Shown here: positions 53,282 through 63,900 of the stretch, piece by piece
Layout of the letters: each line of letters opens with the position of its first letter
Numbering within the stretch: position 1 is the stretch's first letter
Assembly: GCA_028868545.1 (NCBI GenBank)
Contig: JAGWUF010000002.1
Location: 62,001-126,000 of the forward strand
DNA length: 64,000 nucleotides
Source of the DNA: Lysobacteraceae bacterium
GTDB taxonomy: Bacteria; Pseudomonadota; Gammaproteobacteria; Xanthomonadales; Xanthomonadaceae
Direction: 5' to 3'
Notes under the pieces: generated by a model
The model's database searches: none
What the model was told of the DNA's origin: nothing
Seen by the model: the letters and a program-made list of their open reading frames with translations, nothing else
Position numbers and translations under genes: made by a program

Positions 53282-54712
53282 ATGAGCGAAGTACAGAATT
53301 TCGACGTCGTCGTCATCGGTGCCGGCCCCGCCGGCTACCACGCCGCCATCCGCGCCGCGCAGCTGGGCCTGAAGACCGCCTGCATCGATGCGGCGCTGGG
53401 CAAAGACGGCAAGCCTGCCCTCGGCGGCACCTGCCTGCGCGTGGGCTGCATCCCGTCCAAGGCGCTGCTGGATTCCAGCCGCCAGTTCTGGAACATGGGC
53501 CATATCTTCGACCAGCACGGCATCAGCTTCGACAAGCCCGCCATCGACGTGAAGAAGATGGTCGCCCGCAAGGACGGCATCGTGAAGCAGTTCACCGGCG
53601 GCATCGCGGCCCTGTTCAAGGCCAACAAGGTCGCCGCGTTCTACGGCTTCGGCCAGCTGCAGCCGGGCAACGTGGTCAGCGTCAAGCAGCATGACGGCAG
53701 CACCGTCGAGCTGAAGGGCACCAACGTCATCCTCGCCGCCGGTTCCGATTCCATCGAGCTGCCGTTCGCCAGGTTCGGCGAGCACATCATCGACAACGTC
53801 GGTGCGCTGGATCTGGAAGCCGTGCCCAAGCGCCTGGGCGTGATCGGCGCCGGCGTGATCGGCCTGGAGCTGGGCAGCGTGTGGAAGCGCCTCGGCGCCG
53901 AGGTCACCATCCTCGAAGGCCTGCCGGAGTTCCTGCCCGCCGCCGACAAGGAAGTGAGCAAGCTGGCCGCGCGCGAGTTCAAGAAACAGGGCCTGGACAT
54001 CAAGCTGGGCTGCAAGGTCGGCGGCACCGAAGTGAAGAAGGACGGCGTGCACGTCAGCTACAGCGACGACAAGGGCGCCGCGCAGGAACTGGTGGTCGAC
54101 AAGCTGCTGGTCTGCGTGGGCCGCCGCGCCGCCAGCAAGGGCCTGCTGGCCGAGGGCACCGGCGTGCAGCTCAACGAGCGCGGCCAGGTGGTGGTCGACG
54201 AGCACTGCCACACCGGTGTCGACGGCGTGTGGGCCGTGGGTGACTGCGTGCGCGGGCCGATGCTTGCGCACAAGGGCTTCGAGGAAGGCATCGCCGTCGC
54301 CGAGCTGATCGCCGGCCTGCCCGGCCATGTCAACTTCGACACCATTCCCTACGTCATTTACACCGAGCCGGAGCTGGCCTGGGTCGGCAAGACCGAGGAG
54401 CAGCTCAAGGCCGAGGGCATCCCGTACAAGGCCGGCAGCTTCCCGTTTGCGGCGGTCGGCCGCGCGGTGGCAATGGCCGAGCCGGCGGGCTTCGTGAAGG
54501 TGCTGGCGCACGCCGAGACCGACACCATCCTCGGCATGCACCTGATCGGCGCCAACGTCTCCGAACTGGTCCACGAAGGCGTGCTGGCGATGGAGTTCAA
54601 GGGCAGCGCCGACGACCTGGCGCGCATCTGCCACGCCCACCCGTCGCTGTCCGAAGCCGTGCACGACGCCGCGATGGCGGTGCACAAGCGGGCGATCCAC
54701 AAGGCGAACTGA
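53282..54712 (+). CDS. lpdA: Dihydrolipoyl dehydrogenase
   Basis: MSEVQNFDVVVIGAGPAGYHAAIRAAQLGLKTACID...GGTCLRVGCIPSKALL...AHPSLSEAVHDAAMAV. Confidence 0.97.
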   Translation: MSEVQNFDVVVIGAGPAGYHAAIRAAQLGLKTACIDAALGKDGKPALGGTCLRVGCIPSKALLDSSRQFWNMGHIFDQHGISFDKPAIDVKKMVARKDGIVKQFTGGIAALFKANKVAAFYGFGQLQPGNVVSVKQHDGSTVELKGTNVILAAGSDSIELPFARFGEHIIDNVGALDLEAVPKRLGVIGAGVIGLELGSVWKRLGAEVTILEGLPEFLPAADKEVSKLAAREFKKQGLDIKLGCKVGGTEVKKDGVHVSYSDDKGAAQELVVDKLLVCVGRRAASKGLLAEGTGVQLNERGQVVVDEHCHTGVDGVWAVGDCVRGPMLAHKGFEEGIAVAELIAGLPGHVNFDTIPYVIYTEPELAWVGKTEEQLKAEGIPYKAGSFPFAAVGRAVAMAEPAGFVKVLAHAETDTILGMHLIGANVSELVHEGVLAMEFKGSADDLARICHAHPSLSEAVHDAAMAVHKRAIHKAN

Positions 54713-54775
54713 CGTTTTTCACCTCACGCCGCCGGCGTGTCCCGAGGCACAGCGTGGCGCAAGGGTGATTGCGAC

Positions 54776-54801
54776 AATCGGCGGCATGGATGCCGCCGAT
54801 T
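54776..54801. repeat. Perfect 12-bp-arm palindrome downstream of lpdA
   Basis: aatcggcggcat-gg-atgccgccgatt. Confidence 0.85.
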
Positions 54802-54887
54802 AGCCTACATGGACGTACTTGCGGCGTGTCGCAAGCGCACTTGTGCCGCGATGTGCCCTCCAGCTGACGACTCGCAACCCGAACAGC

Positions 54888-54915
54888 ACGGCGCACCCAG
54901 GTGCGCCGTTTTCTT
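54888..54915 (+). terminator. Rho-independent terminator
   Basis: acggcgcac-ccag-gtgcgccgt, 9-bp stem followed by tttctttg. Confidence 0.85.
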
Positions 54916-54938
54916 TGCCGCCGGGCGATAATCGGCGC

Positions 54939-55546
<608 letters not shown>

Positions 55547-55550
<4 letters not shown>

Positions 55551-56566
55551 GCATCCCCGCGCAGTTCCGCGCTTTCCGCATCCACAGCGACGCCGCGCCG
55601 GATAAGGGCAGCGGCTACCGCAGCGGCATCGAAACCCTGTCGCTGGACGACCTCAATCCCGGCGAAGTGGTGGTCAAGACCGCGTACTCCTCGGTCAATT
55701 ACAAGGACGCACTGGCCGGCACCGGCAAGGGCAAGATCCTGCGCAGCTTCCCGCTGGTCGGCGGGATCGACGTGGCCGGCCACGTGGTAGCGTCCACCGA
55801 TTCCGCCTTCCGCGAGGGCGACGCGGTGCTGGTCACCGGCAGCGGGCTGTCGGAAACCCGCGACGGCGGCTATTCGGAATACGCGCGGCTGGACGCGCGC
55901 TGGGTGATCCCGCTGCCTGCCGGGCTGAGCCTGCGCGAAGCGATGATCCTCGGCACCGCCGGCTTCACCGCGGCGCTGGGCCTGCTGCGGATGACCGAAA
56001 ACCGGCAGACGCCCGCGCTCGGCCCGCTGGCCGTGACCGGCGCCACCGGCGGCGTGGGTTCGCTGGCGGTCGCCATCTACCGCAAGGCCGGCTATGAGGT
56101 GCATGCGATCAGTGGCAAGCCCGAACATGCGGACTACCTGAAATCGCTGGGCGCGTCCGAAGTGCTGGGCCGCGACGCGTTGGCCACCACCAAACCGATG
56201 GACAGCGCCCGCTTCGGCGGCGGCCTGGACAATGTCGGCGGGCCGATGCTGGCCGCCCTGCTGGCGCAGACCGCCCCCTACGGCAACGTCGCCAGCTGCG
56301 GGCTGGCCGCCTCGCCCGAACTGCACGCCACGGTGATGCCTTTCATCATCCGCGGCGTCTCGCTGCTGGGCGTGGCCTCGGCCGGCACCGCCCGCGACAT
56401 CCGGGAAGAGGTCTGGCGGCGGCTGGCGGGCGACTGGAAGCCGGACAATCTGGCTGCGATCTGCACCCGTGAAGCCATTCTGGGCGAGCTGCCCGACGTT
56501 TTCGAACGCATGCTGGCCGGCGGCGCGCTGGGACGCACCGTGGTGCGCATCGCAAACACGGCCTGA
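55547..56566 (+). CDS. YhdH/YhfP (AcuI-type) quinone/acryloyl-CoA oxidoreductase
   Basis: MSIPAQFRAFRIHSD...TAYSSVNYKDALAGTGKGKILRSFPLVGGIDVAGHV...VTGATGGVGSLAVAI. ATGA overlap with the LOG gene. Confidence 0.9.
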
Positions 56567-56572
56567 TCGGCC

Positions 56573-56600
56573 TTGCAGGCTGCGCCGCGCCAGCTACAAT
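56573..56600 (+). promoter_or_regulatory. Candidate sigma70 promoter for the PilH-like regulator
   Basis: TTGCAG, 16 nt, TACAAT, about 25 nt upstream of the ATG. Confidence 0.45.
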
Positions 56601-56624
56601 CAAGCCGAACTCCCGGGGATCCCC

Positions 56625-57002
56625 ATGGCACGCATCCTGATCGTTGACGATTCACCCTCCCAACTGATGAGCATCCGCCGCATCGTCGAGAAACTCGGCC
56701 ATGAGGCATTGACCGCCGAAGACGGTGCTGCCGGTGCGGAGGCGGCCAAGCGCGAGATTCCCGACCTGGTGTTGATGGACGTGGTGATGCCGAACCTCAA
56801 CGGCTTTCAGGCCACCCGCGCGATCACCCGCGAGCCCACCACCAAGCACATCCCGGTGATCCTGGTGACCACCAAGGATCAGGACACCGACCGTGTCTGG
56901 GGCATGCGCCAGGGGGCCAAGGCCTACATCACCAAGCCGTTCAACGAGACCGAGCTGGCCAACCTGATCAACCAGTACCTCGGCAGCGCCGGCACCAGGT
57001 AA
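56625..57002 (+). CDS. Single-domain response regulator (PilH-like)
   Basis: 125 aa; MARILIVDDSPSQLMSIRRIVEKLGHEALTAEDGAAGAEAAKREIPDLVLMDVVMPNLNGFQATRAI...LVTTKDQDTDRVWGMRQGAKAYITKPF. Confidence 0.85.
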   Translation: MARILIVDDSPSQLMSIRRIVEKLGHEALTAEDGAAGAEAAKREIPDLVLMDVVMPNLNGFQATRAITREPTTKHIPVILVTTKDQDTDRVWGMRQGAKAYITKPFNETELANLINQYLGSAGTR

Positions 57003-57020
57003 TTCGGCCGATGGCGCGCC

Positions 57021-57938
57021 TCAGGCGCGCCGCCAATCGTTGCCAAACACGTCGCGCATTGCCGCATAGGCATTGCGCTGTGCTTCGGTATGCGCTTTCG
57101 GCGCCAGAATTTCCAATTCGACGATCTGATCCCCGGACGCGGTATCCCCCGCCCCCGGCAGGCCGCGCCCACGCAAGCGCAGCTTGCGCCCGGATTCGGA
57201 ATCCGCCGGGATCTTCAATTCCACCGCGCCGCCCAGCGTCGGCACGCTGAGGGTGGCACCCAGCGCCGCCTCCCACGGCGCCACCGGCAACACGTGGATG
57301 ACGTTGCGGCCATCCACCTCGAACTGCGGGTCGGCGGCGTATTCCACTTCCAGCAGCAGATCACGCCCGCCATTGCCCTGCCTGGCCAGGCGGATCACCT
57401 GCCCGGGTTTGATACCCTTGGGAACCCGCACGTCCAGCGTGCGACCATTCACCGCCACCCGGACACTGCTGCCGGCGTACACGGCCTGCAGGGGCACCGC
57501 GAACTTGGCGCGGGTATCGCCGGCAGGGGCACCCGCATGCGCACCTGGCTGGCCTCGACCGCGTTGCCCACCACCACGCCCGAACAGATTTTCGAAGAAA
57601 TCGGAGAACCCGCCACCGGCACCGCCACCGGCAAAAATCTCGTCGAAATCGAAATCGGCCTGCCCTGCCGGCCCGCGGCCGAAGCCACCCGGTGGCGGTC
57701 GCACTTCATCGCCCGGCCGATAACCACCGGCCCGCAATTGGTCGTATGCCTTGCGCTTGGCCGGATCGCGCAGCGCCTCGTAGGCCTCGTTGACGGCCTT
57801 GAACTTTTCCTCGGCGCTCTTCTCCTTGCTGACATCCGGATGATATTTGCGCGCCAGCCGTCGGTAAGCGGTCTTGATTTCCGCTTCGCCTGCACTGGGT
57901 TCCACCCCCAGCACGCCGTAGTAATCCTTGAATTCCAT
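57021..57938 (-). CDS. cbpA: DnaJ C-terminal domain protein (CbpA-like)
   Basis: MEFKDYYGVLGVEPSAGEAEIKTAYRRLARKYHPDVSKEKSAEEKFKAVNEAYEAL; type-II DnaJ without zinc finger, C-terminal peptide-binding domain. Confidence 0.9.
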   Translation of the reverse strand: MEFKDYYGVLGVEPSAGEAEIKTAYRRLARKYHPDVSKEKSAEEKFKAVNEAYEALRDPAKRKAYDQLRAGGYRPGDEVRPPPGGFGRGPAGQADFDFDEIFAGGGAGGGFSDFFENLFGRGGGQRGRGQPGAHAGAPAGDTRAKFAVPLQAVYAGSSVRVAVNGRTLDVRVPKGIKPGQVIRLARQGNGGRDLLLEVEYAADPQFEVDGRNVIHVLPVAPWEAALGATLSVPTLGGAVELKIPADSESGRKLRLRGRGLPGAGDTASGDQIVELEILAPKAHTEAQRNAYAAMRDVFGNDWRRA

Positions 57939-58027
57939 GGTGGCTCCGTTCGGGACTGCGCGGTGATGGACACCACCCCGTCACGCATCCCGGATAGACT
58001 GTATTTTCATCGAAATGAGGCTCGAAC

Positions 58028-58510
58028 ATGACGATTCAAGTTGGCGACCCCATTCCGGAAGCGGTGCTGTCCTACATCGACAACGGCGTGCACCGGATCG
58101 ACACCCACACCCTGTTCAACGGCCGCAAGCTGGTGCTGTTCGCGGTGCCGGGGGCATTCACCCCCACCTGCTCGGAACGCCACCTGCCCGGCTTCATCGC
58201 CCATTTCGAGGAATTTCACGCACGCGGCATCGTGGTGGCCTGCATGGCGGTCAATGACCCCTTCGTGATGCAGGCTTGGGGCGAACAGCAGCAGGTACCG
58301 AAGAACTTGCGCATGTTGTCGGATGGCAATGCCGATTTCACCCGCGCGCTGGGCCTGGAAATGGATGCCAGCGGTTACGGCATGGGCGTGCGCAGCAAGC
58401 GTTTCGCGCTGTATGCCGAAGCCGGCATCGTGCGTGGGCTGTGGGTGGAAGCGCCCGGCGAGTTCCGGGTGTCGTCGGCGGAGCATGTGCTGGCCAATCT
58501 GCCGGATTGA
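58028..58510 (+). CDS. Peroxiredoxin (Prx5/AhpE-like, redoxin)
   Basis: MTIQVGDPIPEAVLSYIDNGVHRID...LFAVPGAFTPTCSERHLPGFI. Confidence 0.93.
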   Translation: MTIQVGDPIPEAVLSYIDNGVHRIDTHTLFNGRKLVLFAVPGAFTPTCSERHLPGFIAHFEEFHARGIVVACMAVNDPFVMQAWGEQQQVPKNLRMLSDGNADFTRALGLEMDASGYGMGVRSKRFALYAEAGIVRGLWVEAPGEFRVSSAEHVLANLPD

Positions 58511-58525
58511 AGCAGCGGCGGCGCG

Positions 58526-60925
58526 TCATTCAAGGATGCTGAAACGCAGGCTGCCCCAGGCGCCGCTGTCGGCCAGTGCGGTCAGAGTGTGTGCGCCGGG
58601 TTCGGTGAAGGCGTGCTGCAGCGGGCGGCCAGCTTCGCTGGCACCGATCTCGCGCCCGTCCAGCAACCAGTGCACGCGGGTGCTGGCGCCGATCGCACGC
58701 AGGGCCAACTGCACGCCGCCGGCCTGGCCGGGCGCATGTGCCAGGGTGGCGCCATCGGTCACGCCGTCGATGTGCAGGGTATCCAGCGCGCCGCGGCCAT
58801 CGTCGCGGCAATCTTTCGCCAGTGCGGGCAGGCTGGCCTGCTGACGCCATGCCGCCGGCAGCCATGGCATTGCCAGTGCCGGCCAGCGCGCGATTTGCCG
58901 GGGCCGGGCTGCATGCGTGGCACTGCAATCGGCGGACAGACGTTCGCCGGTCACGGCATCGACCTTGAAAGCCTCGATGCCGGCATTCCACAGCCGCGCC
59001 TGACGCTCGGCGAACGTGGGCGGCACCACACCCGCCAGCGTCCACGCCCGCAGCCGTTTCTGGCACAGCGCGGGTGGCTGCGCATCGGCGGCGGTACCCA
59101 GCGGCCAGCAGATGTCGGCTTCGGCCACACTGGCCGGCTGCGGCAGGCGCAGCACCTCCTTGCCGGTGCGCGGCAGGCTGTCGATGACCTCGAACAGCAG
59201 CGGCAAGGCGGTCACCGCGCCGTACTGGCCGGGCAGCGGCGTGCCATCGGGCCGCCCCACCCATACCCCCACGCTGTAGTGCGGGGTTGCACCGATCGCC
59301 CAGGCATCGCGAAAGCCGTAACTGGTGCCGGTCTTCCACGCCAGCTGCGGGCGCCGCCCGGTGTCGAACATGCCATCGCGCTCGCCGGGCCGGGGCCCGG
59401 CCGCCAGCATTTCGCGCACGATCCAGGCCGCGCCGGGAGACAAGAGCCGCCGCTCCACCCGTGGCGCATCCGGCACGTAGCGCACGTGGCCGGCGATGCC
59501 ACCGCGCTGCAAGGCGGCGAAGGCACCCACCAGATCCTCCAGCCGCGCGCCGGTGCCGCCGAGGATCATCGACAGGTTCGGTGCCGCGCCCGGCGGCAGT
59601 TTCAAGGCCAGGCCGGCATGCTGCAGGCGGGCGCTGAAACGCGCCGGTCCGACCCGATCAAGCAACTCCACCGCCGGGATGTTGAGCGACAAGCGCAACG
59701 CTTCGGCGGCGCCGATCGGGCCGTTGTAGGCCCCGTCGAAATTGCCGGGTCGATAACTGCCGAACGACTGCGGCGCATCCACCAGCAGGCTTTCCGAATG
59801 GATCAGGCCATCGTCCAGCGCCATGCCGTACAGGAACGGCTTGAGGGTGGAACCGGGCGAACGCCAGGCCCGCACCATGTCCACGTCGCCCAGCCGCTGC
59901 TTGTCGCCGAACGCCACCGAGCCGACATAGGCGCGGGCTTCCAGGCTGGCGTTGTCCACCACCAGCAACGCCGCCGAGGTGCGCGGTGGCAGGTTGGAAA
60001 AGTAGGCAGTGACGCGTTCCTCCAGCGCCCGTTGCAGGCCGGCATCGAGGCTGGAGACGATCTGCCGCTGGCGCGGCTGGACGGCGTGCAGACGTTGCGC
60101 CAGCAACGCGGCGTCCTGGGGTTGCCGCAGCCGCCGCGCGATCACGTTCTCGATGCGGGCGTCGTCCACCTGCGCCTGCGTCCAGACGCGGCGCGCGGCC
60201 ATGCGTGCCAGCAGCTTGTCGCGGGCGGCCTGCGCCGCCTCCGGGTCACGATCCGGGCGCAGCCGGCCGGGCGCTTGCGGCAGCACCGCCAGCAAGGCCG
60301 CTTCGGCATGCGACAACCGTGCGGCAGGCTTGCCGAGGTAGGCCCAGCTGGCCGCTTCCACGCCTTCGATGGCACCGCCGAACGGCGCGCGCTCCAGATA
60401 CAACGTGAGGATCTCGCGCTTGGACAGGTGCGCCTCCAGTTGCAGGGCGCGCAACACCTGCCGCAGCTTGCCGCCCGCGGTGCGCGTGCGCCCGTCGCGC
60501 AGGGCCGGGTCGATGATGCGCGCCACCTGCATGGTCAAGGTGGAGCCACCGGACACGATCCGCCGGCTGCCCAGCCACTGCCCGCCGGCCCGCAGCATCG
60601 CCAGCGGGTTGATGCCGGGGTGGTGCCAGAACCAGCGGTCTTCGTAGCCCAGCAATGCTTGCAGGTACAGCGGCGACACCTGTTCCGGCGTGGCCGGATA
60701 GCGCCACACGCCATGCGCATCGGCGAATGCGCGCAGCGGGCTGCCATCGCGCGCCACCACCACCGTGGCCAGGTCGCGGCGGGCCGGCAGCGGCAGCGGG
60801 AATGCCAGGTCCAGCACCAGCAGCGCCAACAACAACGCCACCGTGCCCCAGCGCAACCAGGGCCGCAGGCGTCGCCACCACCGCCGCGCCCTTCCCCCTG
60901 CCGCGGGGGAAGGCGGCAGGCTCAC
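58526..60925 (-). CDS. pbpC: Penicillin-binding protein 1C
   Basis: 799 aa; transglycosylase motifs EDRWFWHHPGINPLAMLRA, GGSTLTMQVARI; transpeptidase SPGSTLKPFLYGMAL; C-terminal BiPBP domain. Confidence 0.94.
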   Translation of the reverse strand: MSLPPSPAAGGRARRWWRRLRPWLRWGTVALLLALLVLDLAFPLPLPARRDLATVVVARDGSPLRAFADAHGVWRYPATPEQVSPLYLQALLGYEDRWFWHHPGINPLAMLRAGGQWLGSRRIVSGGSTLTMQVARIIDPALRDGRTRTAGGKLRQVLRALQLEAHLSKREILTLYLERAPFGGAIEGVEAASWAYLGKPAARLSHAEAALLAVLPQAPGRLRPDRDPEAAQAARDKLLARMAARRVWTQAQVDDARIENVIARRLRQPQDAALLAQRLHAVQPRQRQIVSSLDAGLQRALEERVTAYFSNLPPRTSAALLVVDNASLEARAYVGSVAFGDKQRLGDVDMVRAWRSPGSTLKPFLYGMALDDGLIHSESLLVDAPQSFGSYRPGNFDGAYNGPIGAAEALRLSLNIPAVELLDRVGPARFSARLQHAGLALKLPPGAAPNLSMILGGTGARLEDLVGAFAALQRGGIAGHVRYVPDAPRVERRLLSPGAAWIVREMLAAGPRPGERDGMFDTGRRPQLAWKTGTSYGFRDAWAIGATPHYSVGVWVGRPDGTPLPGQYGAVTALPLLFEVIDSLPRTGKEVLRLPQPASVAEADICWPLGTAADAQPPALCQKRLRAWTLAGVVPPTFAERQARLWNAGIEAFKVDAVTGERLSADCSATHAARPRQIARWPALAMPWLPAAWRQQASLPALAKDCRDDGRGALDTLHIDGVTDGATLAHAPGQAGGVQLALRAIGASTRVHWLLDGREIGASEAGRPLQHAFTEPGAHTLTALADSGAWGSLRFSILE

Positions 60926-63900
60926 GGCTGCACCACCGTGATCCGTTCCGGTACCGCCTTGCCGACGCCACGCAGGTCAGGGCGGTACATGTCTTCCACC
61001 AGCGGCGGCGGCACCGTGTAGCTGCCAGGGGTCACCGCACGCACCAGGTAGAACACTTTCGCCTGGCTGCCGGCTTCCAGCTTCAGCGCGGCCACGTAGC
61101 GGTCGTCGCGGAACTCTTCATGCTGGACATTCGCCGCATTCGAACGCGCGGTGATTTCGATCCCATCCACCACCACGTCGGCCCACTGCTTGGCATCGGA
61201 AAGATTGAAATTCTCGATTTCCAACCCCGCCGGCAACAGGTCGGTCAACATCGCGTCCGGCATGTTGCGGTCGGCGCTGATGGATACCCGCACGATCAGC
61301 GCCTCGCCTTCCTTCAGCGGCCTCGGCGTCCACGGCTTGCCATCGGTGGTGAACAGACTGCGTTCGACCTTGATGGTGCTGGCATCCGCCGGCGGCGGCG
61401 TGCGCGGCACGCCGGCCACGTCCAGGCTGGCGTAGTACGGTGGCGTGCCCGAGGGCAGGAAGCGCAGCCCCTTGGCCAGTGCGGCGTAATCCAGTTCGCG
61501 CGCGAAGCTGCGAGCCGCGGGCAGGGTCTGCGCGTCGCCGCCGGCCAGCAGGGTGCCGGTCACCTGTTTGTCCTGGCTCACCAGCAGGGCCTTGCCCAGG
61601 CGGGCTACCGCGATCTGTTCCTGCGTGCTCAGCCACAACCAGGCGGAACGGCGGCGGCTGTCCAGTTCGTACACCACGTCGGACACGTGGGCGTCGTACG
61701 CCGGCTTGGCGAACCCGCGTTCGTGGGTCATCGCGATCATCACCGCCATGTCGCGCAACAGGCTGCCGTAATCGCCCAGCCAGCCCTGGCGGTCGCCCTT
61801 GAAGGCAAAGCCTTCGGCAATCGCCTTCTCGCCGCGCGCGCGGTCGCCCTGCATCGCCAGCGCCAGCCCCAGGTGCACCAGCGGCAGGCCCTTCAAGGCC
61901 TGCTTGCGGTCGTTGTCGTACAGCGCACGCAGGGTGCCCAGCGGCGCGCGGTTGACCCGCGCCAGCACGTAGCCGGCATACGCCTGGTAGGCGAACTTCA
62001 GGTATTGGCGATGGTCGCGCCCGTAGAACTCGTTGCCGCCGGCAAGCAGGTCCTCGCTGAGCCGTTGCAGGGCTTTCTGCAGCACCGGCTCGGGGATGGC
62101 GAAGCCGGCCTGCCGCGCATCCAGCAGGAATTCGACGATGTAAGGCGTGAGCAGCGGATCGACATGGCCATCATCACCCCACATCGAAAAATGGCCATTG
62201 CTGACCTGCATCGACGCCAACCGGCCGAACGCCCCCTCCATGCGCACCCGCCGCTTGCCCGCATCCAGCCCGGCCACCCCGAAGCGCTGGCCGGTGTCGG
62301 CATCCAGCAGCAAGGCCGCAAAGCCCTTGCTGGTGGTCTGCTCGGCACAGCCGTAGGGGTAGTCCAGCGCCCCCTTGAGGGAGGCCCCGTACGGGATCGG
62401 CGGCAGTGCGCTGACCAGCATCCGCGCCCGCACCGAGCCCGGCATCAGGCCTTCGGCAAGGCCCGCGTCCATGCTGGCGGCACTGCCGGCGGCCAGCATC
62501 ATCGAGCGCGAGCGCAACACCGACGGCCACGCCGGCCGCACCGGCAGGTCGTACTGGCGGTCGGACGTGTAGCCATTGCCCGCCACCCGCACCCGCACCT
62601 GCGCCACGCCGTAGTCTTCCAGCGCCGCCAGCGGGAAGCTCAGCGTGGACTTGGCCTCCTTCCCCAACGCCAGGCTGCGGCTGCCGCCGGTCACCGCGGC
62701 CGGGCCGATGCCATTGACCTGCACGCTGAAATTGCCGGGCTTGCCGGTGTAGTTGGAAACATCCAGCGTCACCATGCCGCGGTCGCCCGGCGCCATCACC
62801 CGCGGCATCCCGGCTTCGGCCACGATCGGCGCACGCACCACCACCTCGGCATCGCGGTTGCCGTAACGGGTATCGGAATACACCAGCGCCGACACCCGCA
62901 GCGTGCCGTTGAAGTCCGGCACCGGAAGCGCGATGCGCGCGATGCCCTTGGCATCCAGCTGCACCGGCCCGGAGAACAGATCCACCGTCTGCACCCGCGC
63001 AGTGGGGCGGCGCGCCTGCGGTAGCGCGGCCAGCGCCATGTCACCACCGAAGCGCAGCTTGGCGGTACCGCCGTCGTAGCTTTCGATCACGCGGCCGTAG
63101 ATGTCGTAGGCATCCACCCCCAGCCGGCGCTGGGCAAAGAAGTGCGCCACCGCATCCGGTACCGGGAAGCGGGTGATGTTGAGGATGCCCACGTCCACCG
63201 CCGACACCGTGGCCCACGCCTGCTGGCCGGCCAATTGCGGCGCGCTCAGGGTCACCTGCAAGGGCTGTTGCGGGCGCACCTGCGGCTTCACCGCCAGCCC
63301 CACCGCCACCCGGCGGTCGCGCCGATCCATCGGCACGAAGACCTCGCCCACCGCCCGGGCCGGGGTGATCTTGCTCTTGGCGCTGCCGCCACGGAACACC
63401 AGCGCAGTGACGTAGATGTCATGCCGTTCCCAGTCGGCGGTGACCGGGATCTGCACCACGCTGCCGGCCTTCACGTCGACCGATTGCACGAACAGCAGGT
63501 GGTCGCTTTCCACCATCACCACGCCCTTGCCCGCATGCGGCGGGGTGAGGGTGAGCTTGAGGGTGTCGCCGGCACGGTAGGCGGTCTTGTCCAGCGCCAG
63601 CTTGACCTTGTCCGGGCGCGCATCCAGGCCACGGTTTTCGTCATCCCAGCCCCAGCCGGCATGGAACGGATAGCGCGTAGTCAGCTTGGTGGCGGGGTCG
63701 TACACGTCGAGGCGGTAATCGCCCCACTCCACCGGCACATCCACCCGCGCGGCACCGTTGCCCACGTCCAGATTGCGGGTTTGCACGTTTTCGTAGCGGC
63801 GGGTGAAATCGAAGCTCCAACCGCTGTCGCCGTGCGTCCAGTGGTAGTCGCGGCGCTCGCGTACCAGTGTCACCTTCAGGCCGGCACCGGGATGCGGCCT

